A stretch of 64,000 bases of DNA from the NCBI RefSeq assembly GCF_033025475.1, contig NZ_CP130322.1, positions 2,671,001 through 2,735,000 on the forward strand. Reading direction: 5' to 3'. The stretch is from Sphingomonas sp. C3-2 (GTDB lineage: Bacteria > Pseudomonadota > Alphaproteobacteria > Sphingomonadales > Sphingomonadaceae). Of this stretch, positions 1 to 7,434 are shown one piece after another. Under the pieces are notes generated by a model, which searched no databases, was not told the DNA's origin, and worked only from the letters and a program-made list of their open reading frames with translations. Numbering within the stretch: position 1 is the first letter of the stretch; each line of letters begins with the position of its first letter. The position numbers were made by a program, and so were the translations under genes.

Positions 1-146
1 GCGCCGAGATGGAGGCGCGCGGCGCCAAGGCGTGGAAGCCGTTCGGCCGCAAGCGCAATGTTTCGCCCGCGCTGCGCGCTTATGCCGCGATGACCACCAA
101 CGCCGCGCGCGGCGCGGTGCGCGATGTGAGCCAGCTCGAAGGCTGA
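1..146 (+). CDS. ilvD: Dihydroxy-acid dehydratase, C-terminal fragment
   Basis: The open frame enters from the left edge (first whole codon at base 3) and stops at 144-146. The 47 visible residues contain the segments [20 protein letters not shown] and [10 protein letters not shown], which match the conserved C-terminal tail of IlvD, the Fe-S enzyme that dehydrates dihydroxy acids in branched-chain amino acid synthesis. The body of the protein lies outside the window, so nothing can be said about its cluster ligands or start. A strong hairpin follows 46 bases downstream. Confidence 0.8.
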   Translation, partial: AEMEARGAKAWKPFGRKRNVSPALRAYAAMTTNAARGAVRDVSQLEG

Positions 147-192
147 GCCGGACCGAATGGGGCGGGGCGCAGGGCCCCGCCGCCGGATAAAA

Positions 193-230
193 GAAAACCC
201 ATCGGCGTAAGGGCGCGCCGATGGGTTTTC
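193..230. terminator. Bidirectional rho-independent terminator between ilvD and copC
   Basis: A perfect 15-bp inverted repeat (193-207 and 216-230) with an 8-base loop carries an A-run on the left arm and a T-run on the right arm. It can therefore end transcription from both the plus-strand ilvD and the minus-strand copC-like gene, which converge here. Confidence 0.85.
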
Positions 231-267
231 CATTGTGGCGCCAGGGGGACCGGCGCCGGGGGACGTG

Positions 268-651
268 TTACTTTGCGGTGAAGCCGATCTGGCCCTGTGC
301 GCGGCCCGAGGCGGCGGCCGCCGTCCACTTCACCTCATAGGTGCCCGCGGGGAGCGCGCGGGTGAAGGTGGCGATCAGCGTCTTGCCATCGGGCGAGACC
401 GAGGTTTTGAAACCCGCCATCTTCATCGGCGCGTGATTGGCCATGCCGGGCATGCCGGTCATCACCACGCTCATCCCCGAACCCTGGGGCGTGATCTTTT
501 CATTGAACGCCAGCGCGATGCGCGTCGTCTTGGCGGCCGGCGCGCCCGCTGCCGGCTGTGCCGAGACGAGCTTGGGCTGGGCGGCGGCCGGGGCGGCGAG
601 CGCCGCGCCGCCGGCGAGCGCCGCGGCCACGAGGATATGCGCAAATTTCAT
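268..651 (-). CDS. copC: CopC/PcoC-family periplasmic copper protein lacking the usual Cu(II) ligands
   Basis: The 127-residue protein has a signal peptide (residues 1-24) and the small beta-barrel pattern of the CopC/YobA family: PKLVSAQPAAG at the mature N-terminus and a Met-rich loop MTGMPGMANHAPMKM. Canonical CopC begins its mature chain with His and has an Asp-Gly-His site near the C-terminus, which together bind Cu(II). Here the first position reads Gln (AQPKLVS) and the second site reads ASGRAQG, so both appear lost, while the methionine loop remains. A good AAGGAG ribosome site precedes the ATG at 651. It is transcribed away from the cnr/cop operon and no copD follows. Role in periplasmic copper handling is inferred from family and context. 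Confidence 0.8.
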   Translation of the reverse strand: MKFAHILVAAALAGGAALAAPAAAQPKLVSAQPAAGAPAAKTTRIALAFNEKITPQGSGMSVVMTGMPGMANHAPMKMAGFKTSVSPDGKTLIATFTRALPAGTYEVKWTAAAASGRAQGQIGFTAK

Positions 652-775
652 CAGCTACTCCTTACACTATAGACGGGATACGCAGCGGGCGGGCGCTCCC
701 CTCAATTTCATTCGGGGCGGATGAGGGATTTCGCCGGGGCTTGCGTATTGCAAATGATGCATGGGAAAAGGACGC
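652..775. promoter_or_regulatory. Divergent control region of copC and the cnrYXH-copAB operon
   Basis: This 124-base gap holds the 5' ends of two diverging units. Ribosome sites are visible for copC (AAGGAG, read on the minus strand) and for the CnrY-like gene (AAAAGGA at 765-771). An ECF-sigma promoter is expected if the system autoregulates, but no -35/-10 pair can be assigned with confidence. Confidence 0.4.
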
Positions 776-1054
776 ATGACTGATATCGACGCCATGCTGG
801 GCCGCCTGCGCGAACGCCCCGTTCATCCGGAGCTGGATGCGATCGACGCCGCCGTGATGGACACGCTGGCCGAACGCGCGCGCGAACGCTCGGAATCGCT
901 GGGCGCACGCGGGCTGAGCATGGCCGCTATCGTTGCGCTGATCATCGGCGTGGCGGGATCGGCGGTGCCCGGAACCCCGGTGCGCGCGGCATCGATATCG
1001 CCCTTTGGCGCATCGCCCATATTGGCCCCCTCGACGCTGCTTGGCGAGAATTGA
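776..1054 (+). CDS. CnrY-like membrane anti-sigma factor
   Basis: A 92-residue protein whose N-terminal half is charged and cytoplasmic-looking, followed by one membrane segment at about 48-65 and a short periplasmic tail with a SPFG motif. Size, topology and position as first gene of a Y-X-H trio match CnrY, the small anti-sigma factor that holds CnrH at the membrane. The ATG at 776 was chosen over an earlier in-frame ATG (761) because AAAAGGA sits just upstream. Its stop codon overlaps the next start (TGATG), suggesting coupled translation. Sequence similarity of such small proteins is weak; the call rests on context. Confidence 0.65.
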   Translation: MTDIDAMLGRLRERPVHPELDAIDAAVMDTLAERARERSESLGARGLSMAAIVALIIGVAGSAVPGTPVRAASISPFGASPILAPSTLLGEN

Positions 1055-1494
1055 TGCGCAGTTCGAAATATGTGCTTGTCGTTGCGCTGATTGCCTTTGT
1101 TGCGGCGATTGCGGGCGTGGTGGTGGGCCGCGCGGTGGTGGTGCCCGAACGCCCGGTCGAGAATGAACTGCACGAATTGCTGCACGACGAGCTGACGCTC
1201 GACCGCGCGCAGCAGGCGCAGATCGAGGAAATCGAGAAGCGGTTCGCCGTGCGCCGTCGCGCGCTGGAGCTGGAGCTGCGCGCCGATAATGCGCGGCTGG
1301 CCGAGGCGATCGAGGCCGAACATGGCTATGGCCCCAAGGTGGCCGCCGCGATCGACCGTTCGCACACCGCGATGGGCGCGCTGCAGAAGGAAACGCTGGA
1401 GCATATCTTTGCGATGCGCCAGGTGCTGCGCCCCGATCAGGCCGCGCGGTTCGACGCCGCCGTCGTGCGGGCGCTGACGGCCAAGGACAAGTGA
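1054..1494 (+). CDS. CnrX-like periplasmic metal sensor
   Basis: The 146-residue protein has one N-terminal membrane anchor (residues 6-30) and a helical periplasmic domain. It keeps the pattern of CnrX metal ligands known from Cupriavidus: HELLH (His40, His44), Glu61, and HIFAM (His117, Met121), corresponding to CnrX His42, His46, Glu63, His119 and Met123. Family knowledge says these residues bind Ni/Co and trigger release of the sigma factor by CnrY. Here the output genes are copper genes, so the physiological metal is uncertain. It overlaps its neighbours on both sides (TGATG and GTGA). Confidence 0.8.
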   Translation: MRSSKYVLVVALIAFVAAIAGVVVGRAVVVPERPVENELHELLHDELTLDRAQQAQIEEIEKRFAVRRRALELELRADNARLAEAIEAEHGYGPKVAAAIDRSHTAMGALQKETLEHIFAMRQVLRPDQAARFDAAVVRALTAKDK

Positions 1495-2069
1495 CCCCCG
1501 ATACCGACGCGCACAGATATGGCGACTGCACCGACGGCGAACTGGCGGCGCTTGCGCTGGCGGGCAGGCAGGCGGCGTACCGCGAGCTGATGGAGCGGCA
1601 CCGGGCGTTCGTTTACCGGCTGGTGCGCGGCAGCACGGGTGACGAGGACGAGGCGCTGGACGTGACGCAGACAAGCTTCATCGCCGCCTTTTCGGCGCTG
1701 GCGCGTTATGACGGCGAGCGCCCCTTTCGGCTGTGGATCGCGCGGATCGCGCTGAACAAATGCCATGACTGGGCCCGGCGGCGGATGGTGCGCCGGTTCC
1801 TGACCTTTGCTGCGCCGATGGGCGAGGCCGAACAGGTGGCCGACAGCGCGGTGCCGATCGACCGGGCGATGGCAGACCGGCAGGAACTGGCACGCGTGAA
1901 CCGCGCGATCGCCGAGCTTTCGCCCGCGCTGAAGGAGCCGCTGTTGCTGCGCACGGTGGAGGGGCTGAGCCAGGCGGAAACCGCGCAGATCCTGGGGATC
2001 AGCGAAAAGGCGGTGGAGACGCGGCTGTACCGCGCGCGCAAGAAGCTGGAAGAAAAATTGAGGGATTGA
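1491..2069 (+). CDS. CnrH-like ECF RNA polymerase sigma factor
   Basis: A 192-residue ECF sigma factor. Region 2 is visible at about residues 25-95 (ERHRAFVYRLVRG, ALDVTQTSFIAAF, RPFRLWIARIALNK) and region 4 at about 135-190 (LSPALKEPLLLRTVEGLSQA, ILGISEKAVETRLYRARKKL). The GTG start overlaps the sensor stop as GTGA. Gene order anti-sigma, sensor, sigma is that of cnrYXH. The copA start lies 60 bases downstream with no terminator between, so the sigma factor and its likely targets may share a transcript. Predicted targets are the upstream promoter and possibly copC. Confidence 0.85.
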   Translation: MTPDTDAHRYGDCTDGELAALALAGRQAAYRELMERHRAFVYRLVRGSTGDEDEALDVTQTSFIAAFSALARYDGERPFRLWIARIALNKCHDWARRRMVRRFLTFAAPMGEAEQVADSAVPIDRAMADRQELARVNRAIAELSPALKEPLLLRTVEGLSQAETAQILGISEKAVETRLYRARKKLEEKLRD

Positions 2070-2129
2070 GCGGCCTCGTCCGTATCCAATCGAGAGAAAT
2101 CAGAAAACGCAGGGACGTTCGTACCTTTC

Positions 2130-3893
2130 ATGGACATTTCCACACTCGATCGCCGGACGCTGTTGCGCGGCATGGGCGCGGCCGGCGGCACCGCCGCGCT
2201 GGCGGCCTGGTTCCCGGCCTGGGCGCAGCCCGTTTCGGCTGGCATCGTTCGCCCGCTCCCCACGCTGGAGGGCACCGACATAGCGCTGCGCGTCGGCCAT
2301 CACATGATGATGATCGACGGGCGCAAGAGCCATGCGATCGGCATCAACGGCACCGTGCCCGCGCCGCTTGTCCGCCTGAAGGAAGGCACCAAGGTGCGCC
2401 TTTCGGTGACCAACGACCTCGACGAGGATACCTCGATCCACTGGCACGGGCTGCTCGTTCCGTTCGAGATGGACGGCGTGCCGGGCGTGAGCTTTCCGGG
2501 GATCAAGCCGCACACGACCTTCACCTATGAATTCGAGCTGCAGCAATCGGGCACCTATTGGTATCACAGCCATTCGGGCCTGCAGGAACAGATGGGGCAT
2601 TATGGCCCGATCGTGATCGACCCGGCGGGGGTGGACCCGATCCAGTCCGACCGCGAGCATGTGATCGTGCTGTCCGATTACAGCTATCTCCACCCGCACA
2701 CGCTGTACCGCAAGCTGAAGCAGCAGGGCGGCTATTTCAACTATCAGAAGCAGACGCTGGCCGGGCTGCTTGCAGGCCGCGACCAGACGCTGAAGGAACG
2801 GATCGAATGGGGCGCGATGCGCATGGACCCCACCGACCTCAGCGACGTGACGGGCAGCATCTATAGCTATCTGATCAACGGCCACGGCCCCGCCGACAAC
2901 TGGACCGGGCTGTTCACTGCCGGGGAACGGGTGCGCCTGCGCTTTGTCAACGCAGCGGCGATGACGACGTTCAACGTGCGTATTCCGGGGCTGAAGCTGA
3001 CCGTGGTGGCGACCGACGGGCTGAACGTCCGCCCGGTGCCCGTGGACGAATTCCAGATCGGCGTCGCGGAAACCTATGACGTGATCGTCGAGCCCGAGGA
3101 CCGCGCCTATACGCTGGTGGCCGAGACGAGCGACCGTTCGGGCATGGGCCGCGCGACGCTGGCCCCGCGCGCCGGGATGGCGGCCGAGGTGCCCCCGCTG
3201 CGCAAGCGCGCCGTGCTGACCATGAAGGACATGGGCATGGGCGATATGGACCACGGCGCGTCGGGCGCGGGCGATGCGGGCTGCACCCCCGAACACGCTG
3301 CGATGGGGCATTGCACGCTGGGCGGCGAGATGAACCATTCGATGCGCGATTTCAACGTCGCGCCCAATGTGAAGAAAACCCCCACCGTCCAGATGATTTC
3401 GCCCATGCCGATGGACCGCACCGCCGAACCGGCGCTGGGGCTTGAGGATGTGAAGCACAAGGTGCTCGTTTACCGCGACCTGATGGCGGTGGAGCGCAAC
3501 CCCGATGTGCGCGCGCCCGGGCGCGAGATGCAGATCCACCTGACCGGCAACATGGAACGCTATATGTGGGCGTTCGACGGCGAGAAGCTGAGCGAGGTGA
3601 AGGACGCGATCCCGTTCGTGAAGGACGAGCGCGTGCGCGTGACGCTGGTCAATGACACGATGATGGCGCACCCTATCCACCTGCACGGCCATTTCTTTGA
3701 ACTGGTGACGGGCCACGGCGAATATGCGCCGCGCAAGCACACGATCCAGGTGGCGCCGGGCGGCAAGATGACCTTTGACGTGACGATGGATGCCGAGGGC
3801 GACTGGGCGTTCCACTGCCACCTTCTCTACCACATGCATGCCGGGATGATGCAGGTCGTCACGGTCCGCCCGAGCGAGGGAGAAGGCGCATGA
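2130..3893 (+). CDS. copA: Periplasmic multicopper oxidase CopA
   Basis: A 587-residue three-domain cupredoxin oxidase with a Tat signal (RRTLLRG, then a hydrophobic run ending AWAQ). Copper ligands are visible: HWHG in domain 1, HSH in the same domain, HPIHLHGHFFEL and HCHLLYHMHAGMM in the C-terminal domain, supplying type 1, 2 and 3 sites. A Met/His-rich insert near residues 365-405 includes CTPEHAAMGHCT, the same motif found twice in CopB. Family role: oxidation of Cu(I) and copper tolerance in the periplasm. It overlaps copB by ATGA, so the two are co-translated. Confidence 0.95.
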   Translation: MDISTLDRRTLLRGMGAAGGTAALAAWFPAWAQPVSAGIVRPLPTLEGTDIALRVGHHMMMIDGRKSHAIGINGTVPAPLVRLKEGTKVRLSVTNDLDEDTSIHWHGLLVPFEMDGVPGVSFPGIKPHTTFTYEFELQQSGTYWYHSHSGLQEQMGHYGPIVIDPAGVDPIQSDREHVIVLSDYSYLHPHTLYRKLKQQGGYFNYQKQTLAGLLAGRDQTLKERIEWGAMRMDPTDLSDVTGSIYSYLINGHGPADNWTGLFTAGERVRLRFVNAAAMTTFNVRIPGLKLTVVATDGLNVRPVPVDEFQIGVAETYDVIVEPEDRAYTLVAETSDRSGMGRATLAPRAGMAAEVPPLRKRAVLTMKDMGMGDMDHGASGAGDAGCTPEHAAMGHCTLGGEMNHSMRDFNVAPNVKKTPTVQMISPMPMDRTAEPALGLEDVKHKVLVYRDLMAVERNPDVRAPGREMQIHLTGNMERYMWAFDGEKLSEVKDAIPFVKDERVRVTLVNDTMMAHPIHLHGHFFELVTGHGEYAPRKHTIQVAPGGKMTFDVTMDAEGDWAFHCHLLYHMHAGMMQVVTVRPSEGEGA

Positions 3894-5143
3894 AGATGAT
3901 CCTTCTTGCCGGCGCGTCGCTGATCGCCGCCGCCAACCCCGCCTTTGCCCAGCATGCCGGCCATGCCGGACACGCCAGCCACGGGGCGCCCGCCGCACCG
4001 GCGGCAAGCTGTACGCCCGAGCATGCGGCGATGGGGCATTGCACGATGCCTGAAGCCGCGCCCAAGGCGGCGCCGGCCTGCACGCCTGAGCACGCCGCGA
4101 TGGGGCATTGCACGATGCCCAAGGCCGACGCGGCCGGACATGAGGGGCATGGCGCCCATCATGGGCACGGCGCGCATGGCGGCCATGATGCGGCCAAGCC
4201 GGCGGCGGCGCCCGTAGCCGATCCGCATGCCGGACATGCCGGACACGGTGCTGCGACGCCCGCGCCGGTGACGGCGACCGGCCATGAGGCGCACGGTGCG
4301 GCACCCGTTGCCGCCGACCCGCATGCGGGACATGGCGCTGCACCGGCAGCACCCGCGGCCGACCCGCACGGCGCGCATGGCACCGGCGGCACCGCGCTGC
4401 CCGCGGGCGATGCGCCTGCACCGGCGGCTTCGCCCGCCACTTATGCCGACCGCGTCTGGGGTGCCGATGCGATGGCGGCATCGCGCAAGGCGCTGCGCAA
4501 CGATCATGGCGGCGGGATGTTTTCGCAGGTGATCTTCGACCTGGCCGAATATCGCATGCAGAAGGGCCATGACGGCTATCATTGGGAAGCCGAGGCCTGG
4601 TACGGCGGCGACATCAACCGGCTGGTGGTGAAGACCGAGGGCGAGGGCGAAGTTGGCGAAGGGCTGGAAAGCGCCGAGGTGCAGATGCTCTACAGCCGCG
4701 CGGTCAGCCCCTATTTCGACCTGCAGGCGGGTGTGCGCTACGATATCGAGCCCAACCCCTCGCGCGTCTATGCGACCGTCGGCTTCGAAGGGCTGGCGCC
4801 TTACTGGTTCGAGACCGAAGGCGCGCTGTTCGTTTCGGACAAGGGCGATCTGCTGGCGCGGATCGGCGGATCATACGACCAGCGCGTGACCCAGCGCCTG
4901 ATCCTGCAACCGCGCATCGAGGCGAATTTCGCCGCGCAGGACGTGCCCGAGCAGGGCATTGGTTCGGGGTTGAGCGACCTCGAACTGGGCCTGCGCTTGC
5001 GCTACGAGATCGTCCGCGAATTCGCGCCCTATATCGGCGTGTCGTGGGAGCGCAGCTTTGGCGACACCGCACGCTTTGCCCGCGCGGCGGGCGAGGGCGT
5101 TGAGGCGACCAGCTTTGTGATGGGCGTGCGCGCCTGGTTCTGA
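3890..5143 (+). CDS. copB: Outer-membrane copper resistance protein CopB
   Basis: The 417-residue protein has a signal peptide ending FAQ, then about 130 residues rich in His, Met, Gly and Ala, and a C-terminal beta-barrel domain (about 180-417) ending in WF as outer-membrane proteins do. The low-complexity part contains two copies of CTPEHAAMGHCT (residues 41-52 and 64-75) and many AGH/HGH units, probably a copper-binding tail. CopB works with CopA in copper tolerance by sequestration or efflux at the outer membrane. It is the last gene before the terminator at 5166. Confidence 0.93.
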   Translation: MKMILLAGASLIAAANPAFAQHAGHAGHASHGAPAAPAASCTPEHAAMGHCTMPEAAPKAAPACTPEHAAMGHCTMPKADAAGHEGHGAHHGHGAHGGHDAAKPAAAPVADPHAGHAGHGAATPAPVTATGHEAHGAAPVAADPHAGHGAAPAAPAADPHGAHGTGGTALPAGDAPAPAASPATYADRVWGADAMAASRKALRNDHGGGMFSQVIFDLAEYRMQKGHDGYHWEAEAWYGGDINRLVVKTEGEGEVGEGLESAEVQMLYSRAVSPYFDLQAGVRYDIEPNPSRVYATVGFEGLAPYWFETEGALFVSDKGDLLARIGGSYDQRVTQRLILQPRIEANFAAQDVPEQGIGSGLSDLELGLRLRYEIVREFAPYIGVSWERSFGDTARFARAAGEGVEATSFVMGVRAWF

Positions 5144-5165
5144 GCCATCGCCGGATGACAGGACG

Positions 5166-5206
5166 AATGCCGCCACGCGCAAATCAGCGCATGGCGGCAT
5201 TTTTCG
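5166..5206 (+). terminator. Rho-independent terminator after copAB
   Basis: Inverted repeat aatgccgcca / tggcggcatt (5166-5175 and 5192-5201) followed by a T-rich tract. It ends the cnrYXH-copAB unit. Confidence 0.8.
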
Positions 5207-5251
5207 TTTTGATACAAATGGATAATTCGAATGGCGCGGACGGTGCCGGGG

Positions 5252-5263
5252 CTGTATAGACAG
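5252..5263. promoter_or_regulatory. HutC-type operator in front of hutC
   Basis: The near-palindrome CTGTATAGACAG contains GTATAGAC, an exact fit to the GT-N-TA-N-AC consensus of the HutC subfamily of GntR regulators. It ends five bases before the hutC start codon and overlaps the ribosome site, as expected for an autorepression site. Confidence 0.6.
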
Positions 5264-5268
5264 GGGCG

Positions 5269-6003
5269 ATGACACGTCCCGCGACCCCGCCGCAACACCC
5301 TTCGGCCCATCTTTACGTCGCGATCAAGACGTCCATCACCGAGGCCGTGCGCGAGGGGCGGCTGAAGCCCGGCGACCGGGTTCCCTCCGAAGCCGAGCTG
5401 GTGGCGCGTTTCGGCGTATCGCGGATGACCGCCAACCGCGCGTTGCGCGAATTGCAGAGCGCCGGGCTGCTCGAACGCCGGGCGGGGGTGGGCTCCTTCG
5501 TCGCCGAGCCGCGCCCGATGGGGCATATGATCGAGATCCGCAACATCGCCGAGGAGGTGCGCGACCGGGGCCATGCCTACCGCGCGCGGGTGATCACCAA
5601 CACCGCCGAAAAGGCGAACGCCGAGACCGCGCCGCTTCTGGAAGTGGCGCCCGGCACCCGGCTGTTCCGATCGGTGATCGTCCACCATGAAGAGGAATTC
5701 CCGATCCAGCTGGAGGAGCGGCTGGTGCTGGCGGCGATCGCGCCCGATTATGGCGAGGTCGATTTCACGCGCACCACGCCCAATGAATATCTGACCGGGA
5801 TTGCCCCGATCGAGCGCGTCGAGCACCGCGTGCGCGCTGCCATGCCCGACGAACCGACCCGCGCGCTTTTGGGGCTGGACGCGGGGGAACCCGTGCTGCG
5901 GCTGACGCGCCAGACATGGAGCGGCGGGCGGCTGGTGTCGCATGCCTGGCTGACCCATCCGGCGAGCCGGTTCGAGCTTTCCGCCAGCTTTGCGATGGAT
6001 TGA
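5269..6003 (+). CDS. hutC: GntR-family histidine utilisation repressor HutC
   Basis: A 244-residue regulator with an N-terminal winged helix (about 12-80; PSEAELVARFGVSRMTANRA) and a C-terminal UTRA ligand domain (about 95-238). Overall sequence resembles HutC, which represses histidine degradation genes and responds to urocanate. No hutH, hutU, hutI or hutG is in the window, so this copy sits apart from any visible hut operon unless those genes lie elsewhere. A HutC-subfamily operator overlaps its ribosome site, and a second matching palindrome lies upstream of the TonB receptor at 31288. Confidence 0.85.
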   Translation: MTRPATPPQHPSAHLYVAIKTSITEAVREGRLKPGDRVPSEAELVARFGVSRMTANRALRELQSAGLLERRAGVGSFVAEPRPMGHMIEIRNIAEEVRDRGHAYRARVITNTAEKANAETAPLLEVAPGTRLFRSVIVHHEEEFPIQLEERLVLAAIAPDYGEVDFTRTTPNEYLTGIAPIERVEHRVRAAMPDEPTRALLGLDAGEPVLRLTRQTWSGGRLVSHAWLTHPASRFELSASFAMD

Positions 6004-6130
6004 ACGTCGTCTGTCGAAAATCTCCGCCCTTTTGAGGGGGGTGAGCCTTATCAAGCGCAAAAATTGGGCTACATACCAGTTCAAGGGGCCAGGGCATCTG
6101 CCGGGGCCGAGCACAAGGCACGACGGACGG

Positions 6131-7213
6131 ATGCAGACAGGGACCCCGGCACGCGCGGACGACAAGGTATTCTATGCGCTGGTGATCGCGCTGACGGCGG
6201 GCTTTGCCTATGTGATGGGGCCGTTCTTTGCCGCCATTTTATGGGCGCTCATCGCCGCGATCCTGTTTTCGCCGATGGCGCGGCAGATCGAGCGGCGCTT
6301 TCCCAAGCGCAAGAACACCGCCGCGCTTTTGACGCTCCTATTCATCATCGCGATGGTGATCGTGCCGGCGATCATCCTTGCGCTCGCGCTGGCGCAGGAA
6401 GTCTCGTATTTCTACGAGCAGATCCAATCGGGCCATATCGATTTCCGCAAGATCTTCGAACAGATTCAGGGGGCACTTCCCGGCTGGGCGACAGCGATGC
6501 TGGAGCGCATCGGGCTCGGCAATTTCAGCGAGGCGCGCGAGATGCTGAGCGACTGGTTCGTCGCCAGCTTCCGCTCGGTCGCCACGCAGACGCTGCAATT
6601 CGGGCAGAGCGCGTTCAGCTTTGTCGTCGCCTTTGGCGTGATGCTCTATCTCACCTTTTTCCTGCTGCGCGACGGGCCGATGCTGGGCGACAAGTTCGCC
6701 GCCGCCGCCCCCATCCGCGCCACCCAGCGCGAGGCGCTGATCGCCCAGTTCGTCACCGTCATCCGCGCGACGATCAAGGGCAGCATCGTGGTGGCGATCG
6801 TGCAGGGGCTGATCGGCGGGGTCGTCTTCTCGCTCCTGGGCATTCAGGGCGCGCTGCTCTGGGGCGTGCTGATGGGCGTGTTTTCGTTGCTGCCCGCGAT
6901 CGGTACCGGGCTGGTCTGGGTGCCGGTGGCGATCTATCTGCTCGCCACCGGTGCGCTGTGGCAGGGGCTGGCGCTGGTGTTTTGCGGGCTGTTCGTGATC
7001 GGCATGGTCGACAATGTGCTCCGCCCGATCCTCGTGGGCCGCGACACGCGCATTCCCGATTATGTCGTGCTGATCTCGACACTGGGCGGGATCGAGCTGT
7101 TCGGTTTCAGCGGGATCGTGATTGGCCCGGTGATCGCGGCGATGTTCATCGCGGTGTGGAAGCTGATGGCGGACATCCGCCAGGCCGAGGCGGCGGAAAT
7201 CCCGGCCGCCTGA
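6131..7213 (+). CDS. AI-2E family (PerM/TqsA-like) membrane transporter
   Basis: A 360-residue polytopic membrane protein with about eight hydrophobic segments and the central amphipathic region typical of the AI-2E exporter superfamily (formerly UPF0118), including LGDKFAAAAPIRATQREALI and the C-terminal RDTRIPDYVVLISTLGGI. The superfamily includes autoinducer-2 exporters and sodium/proton antiporters, so substrate is unknown. The ATG at 6131 was preferred; an open frame extends upstream to 5990, overlapping hutC, but that extension is not hydrophobic or family-like. The left copy of a 23-bp repeat lies 15 bases after its stop. Confidence 0.85.
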   Translation: MQTGTPARADDKVFYALVIALTAGFAYVMGPFFAAILWALIAAILFSPMARQIERRFPKRKNTAALLTLLFIIAMVIVPAIILALALAQEVSYFYEQIQSGHIDFRKIFEQIQGALPGWATAMLERIGLGNFSEAREMLSDWFVASFRSVATQTLQFGQSAFSFVVAFGVMLYLTFFLLRDGPMLGDKFAAAAPIRATQREALIAQFVTVIRATIKGSIVVAIVQGLIGGVVFSLLGIQGALLWGVLMGVFSLLPAIGTGLVWVPVAIYLLATGALWQGLALVFCGLFVIGMVDNVLRPILVGRDTRIPDYVVLISTLGGIELFGFSGIVIGPVIAAMFIAVWKLMADIRQAEAAEIPAA

Positions 7214-7228
7214 GCGCTGGCGTGGCCT

Positions 7229-7251
7229 AGCCGCCCATATGGGCGCGTACC
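7229..7251. repeat. Left copy of 23-bp direct repeat flanking the sulfatase unit
   Basis: Identical over 23 bases to 9837-9859. Read on the minus strand it encodes VRAHMGG followed by TAG, that is, the last codons and a stop of the sirtuin gene whose intact 3' end is at the right copy. This marks the left border of a probable insertion. Confidence 0.75.
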
Positions 7252-7434
7252 GTAATTACCCAGGACTAACCGAGGGTTGTCACCGATGGTCGTGAACCAT
7301 GGGGGGCGGATAGCCTCTCTGCCGTTGCGATATTGGGCATCGGTCTGCTGCAGGCGCTGAGGCTGAAGGAGGACGATGGTCGACTGACCAGCCAATTTTC
7401 CTTGCCGAAATTCTGGCCTGCTTGGAGAGTCCGG

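Noticed and set aside
2100-4481. 793-residue open frame antisense to copA/copB
   Set aside because: His/Arg-rich nonsense produced by the reverse complement of real coding DNA.
5990-6130. N-terminal extension of the AI-2E permease overlapping hutC
   Set aside because: Polar, non-conserved sequence in an otherwise hydrophobic family; the ATG at 6131 gives a normal start.
7333-7434. N-terminal extension of sulfatase 1
   Set aside because: The extension lies before a good ribosome site and does not resemble sulfatase N-termini.
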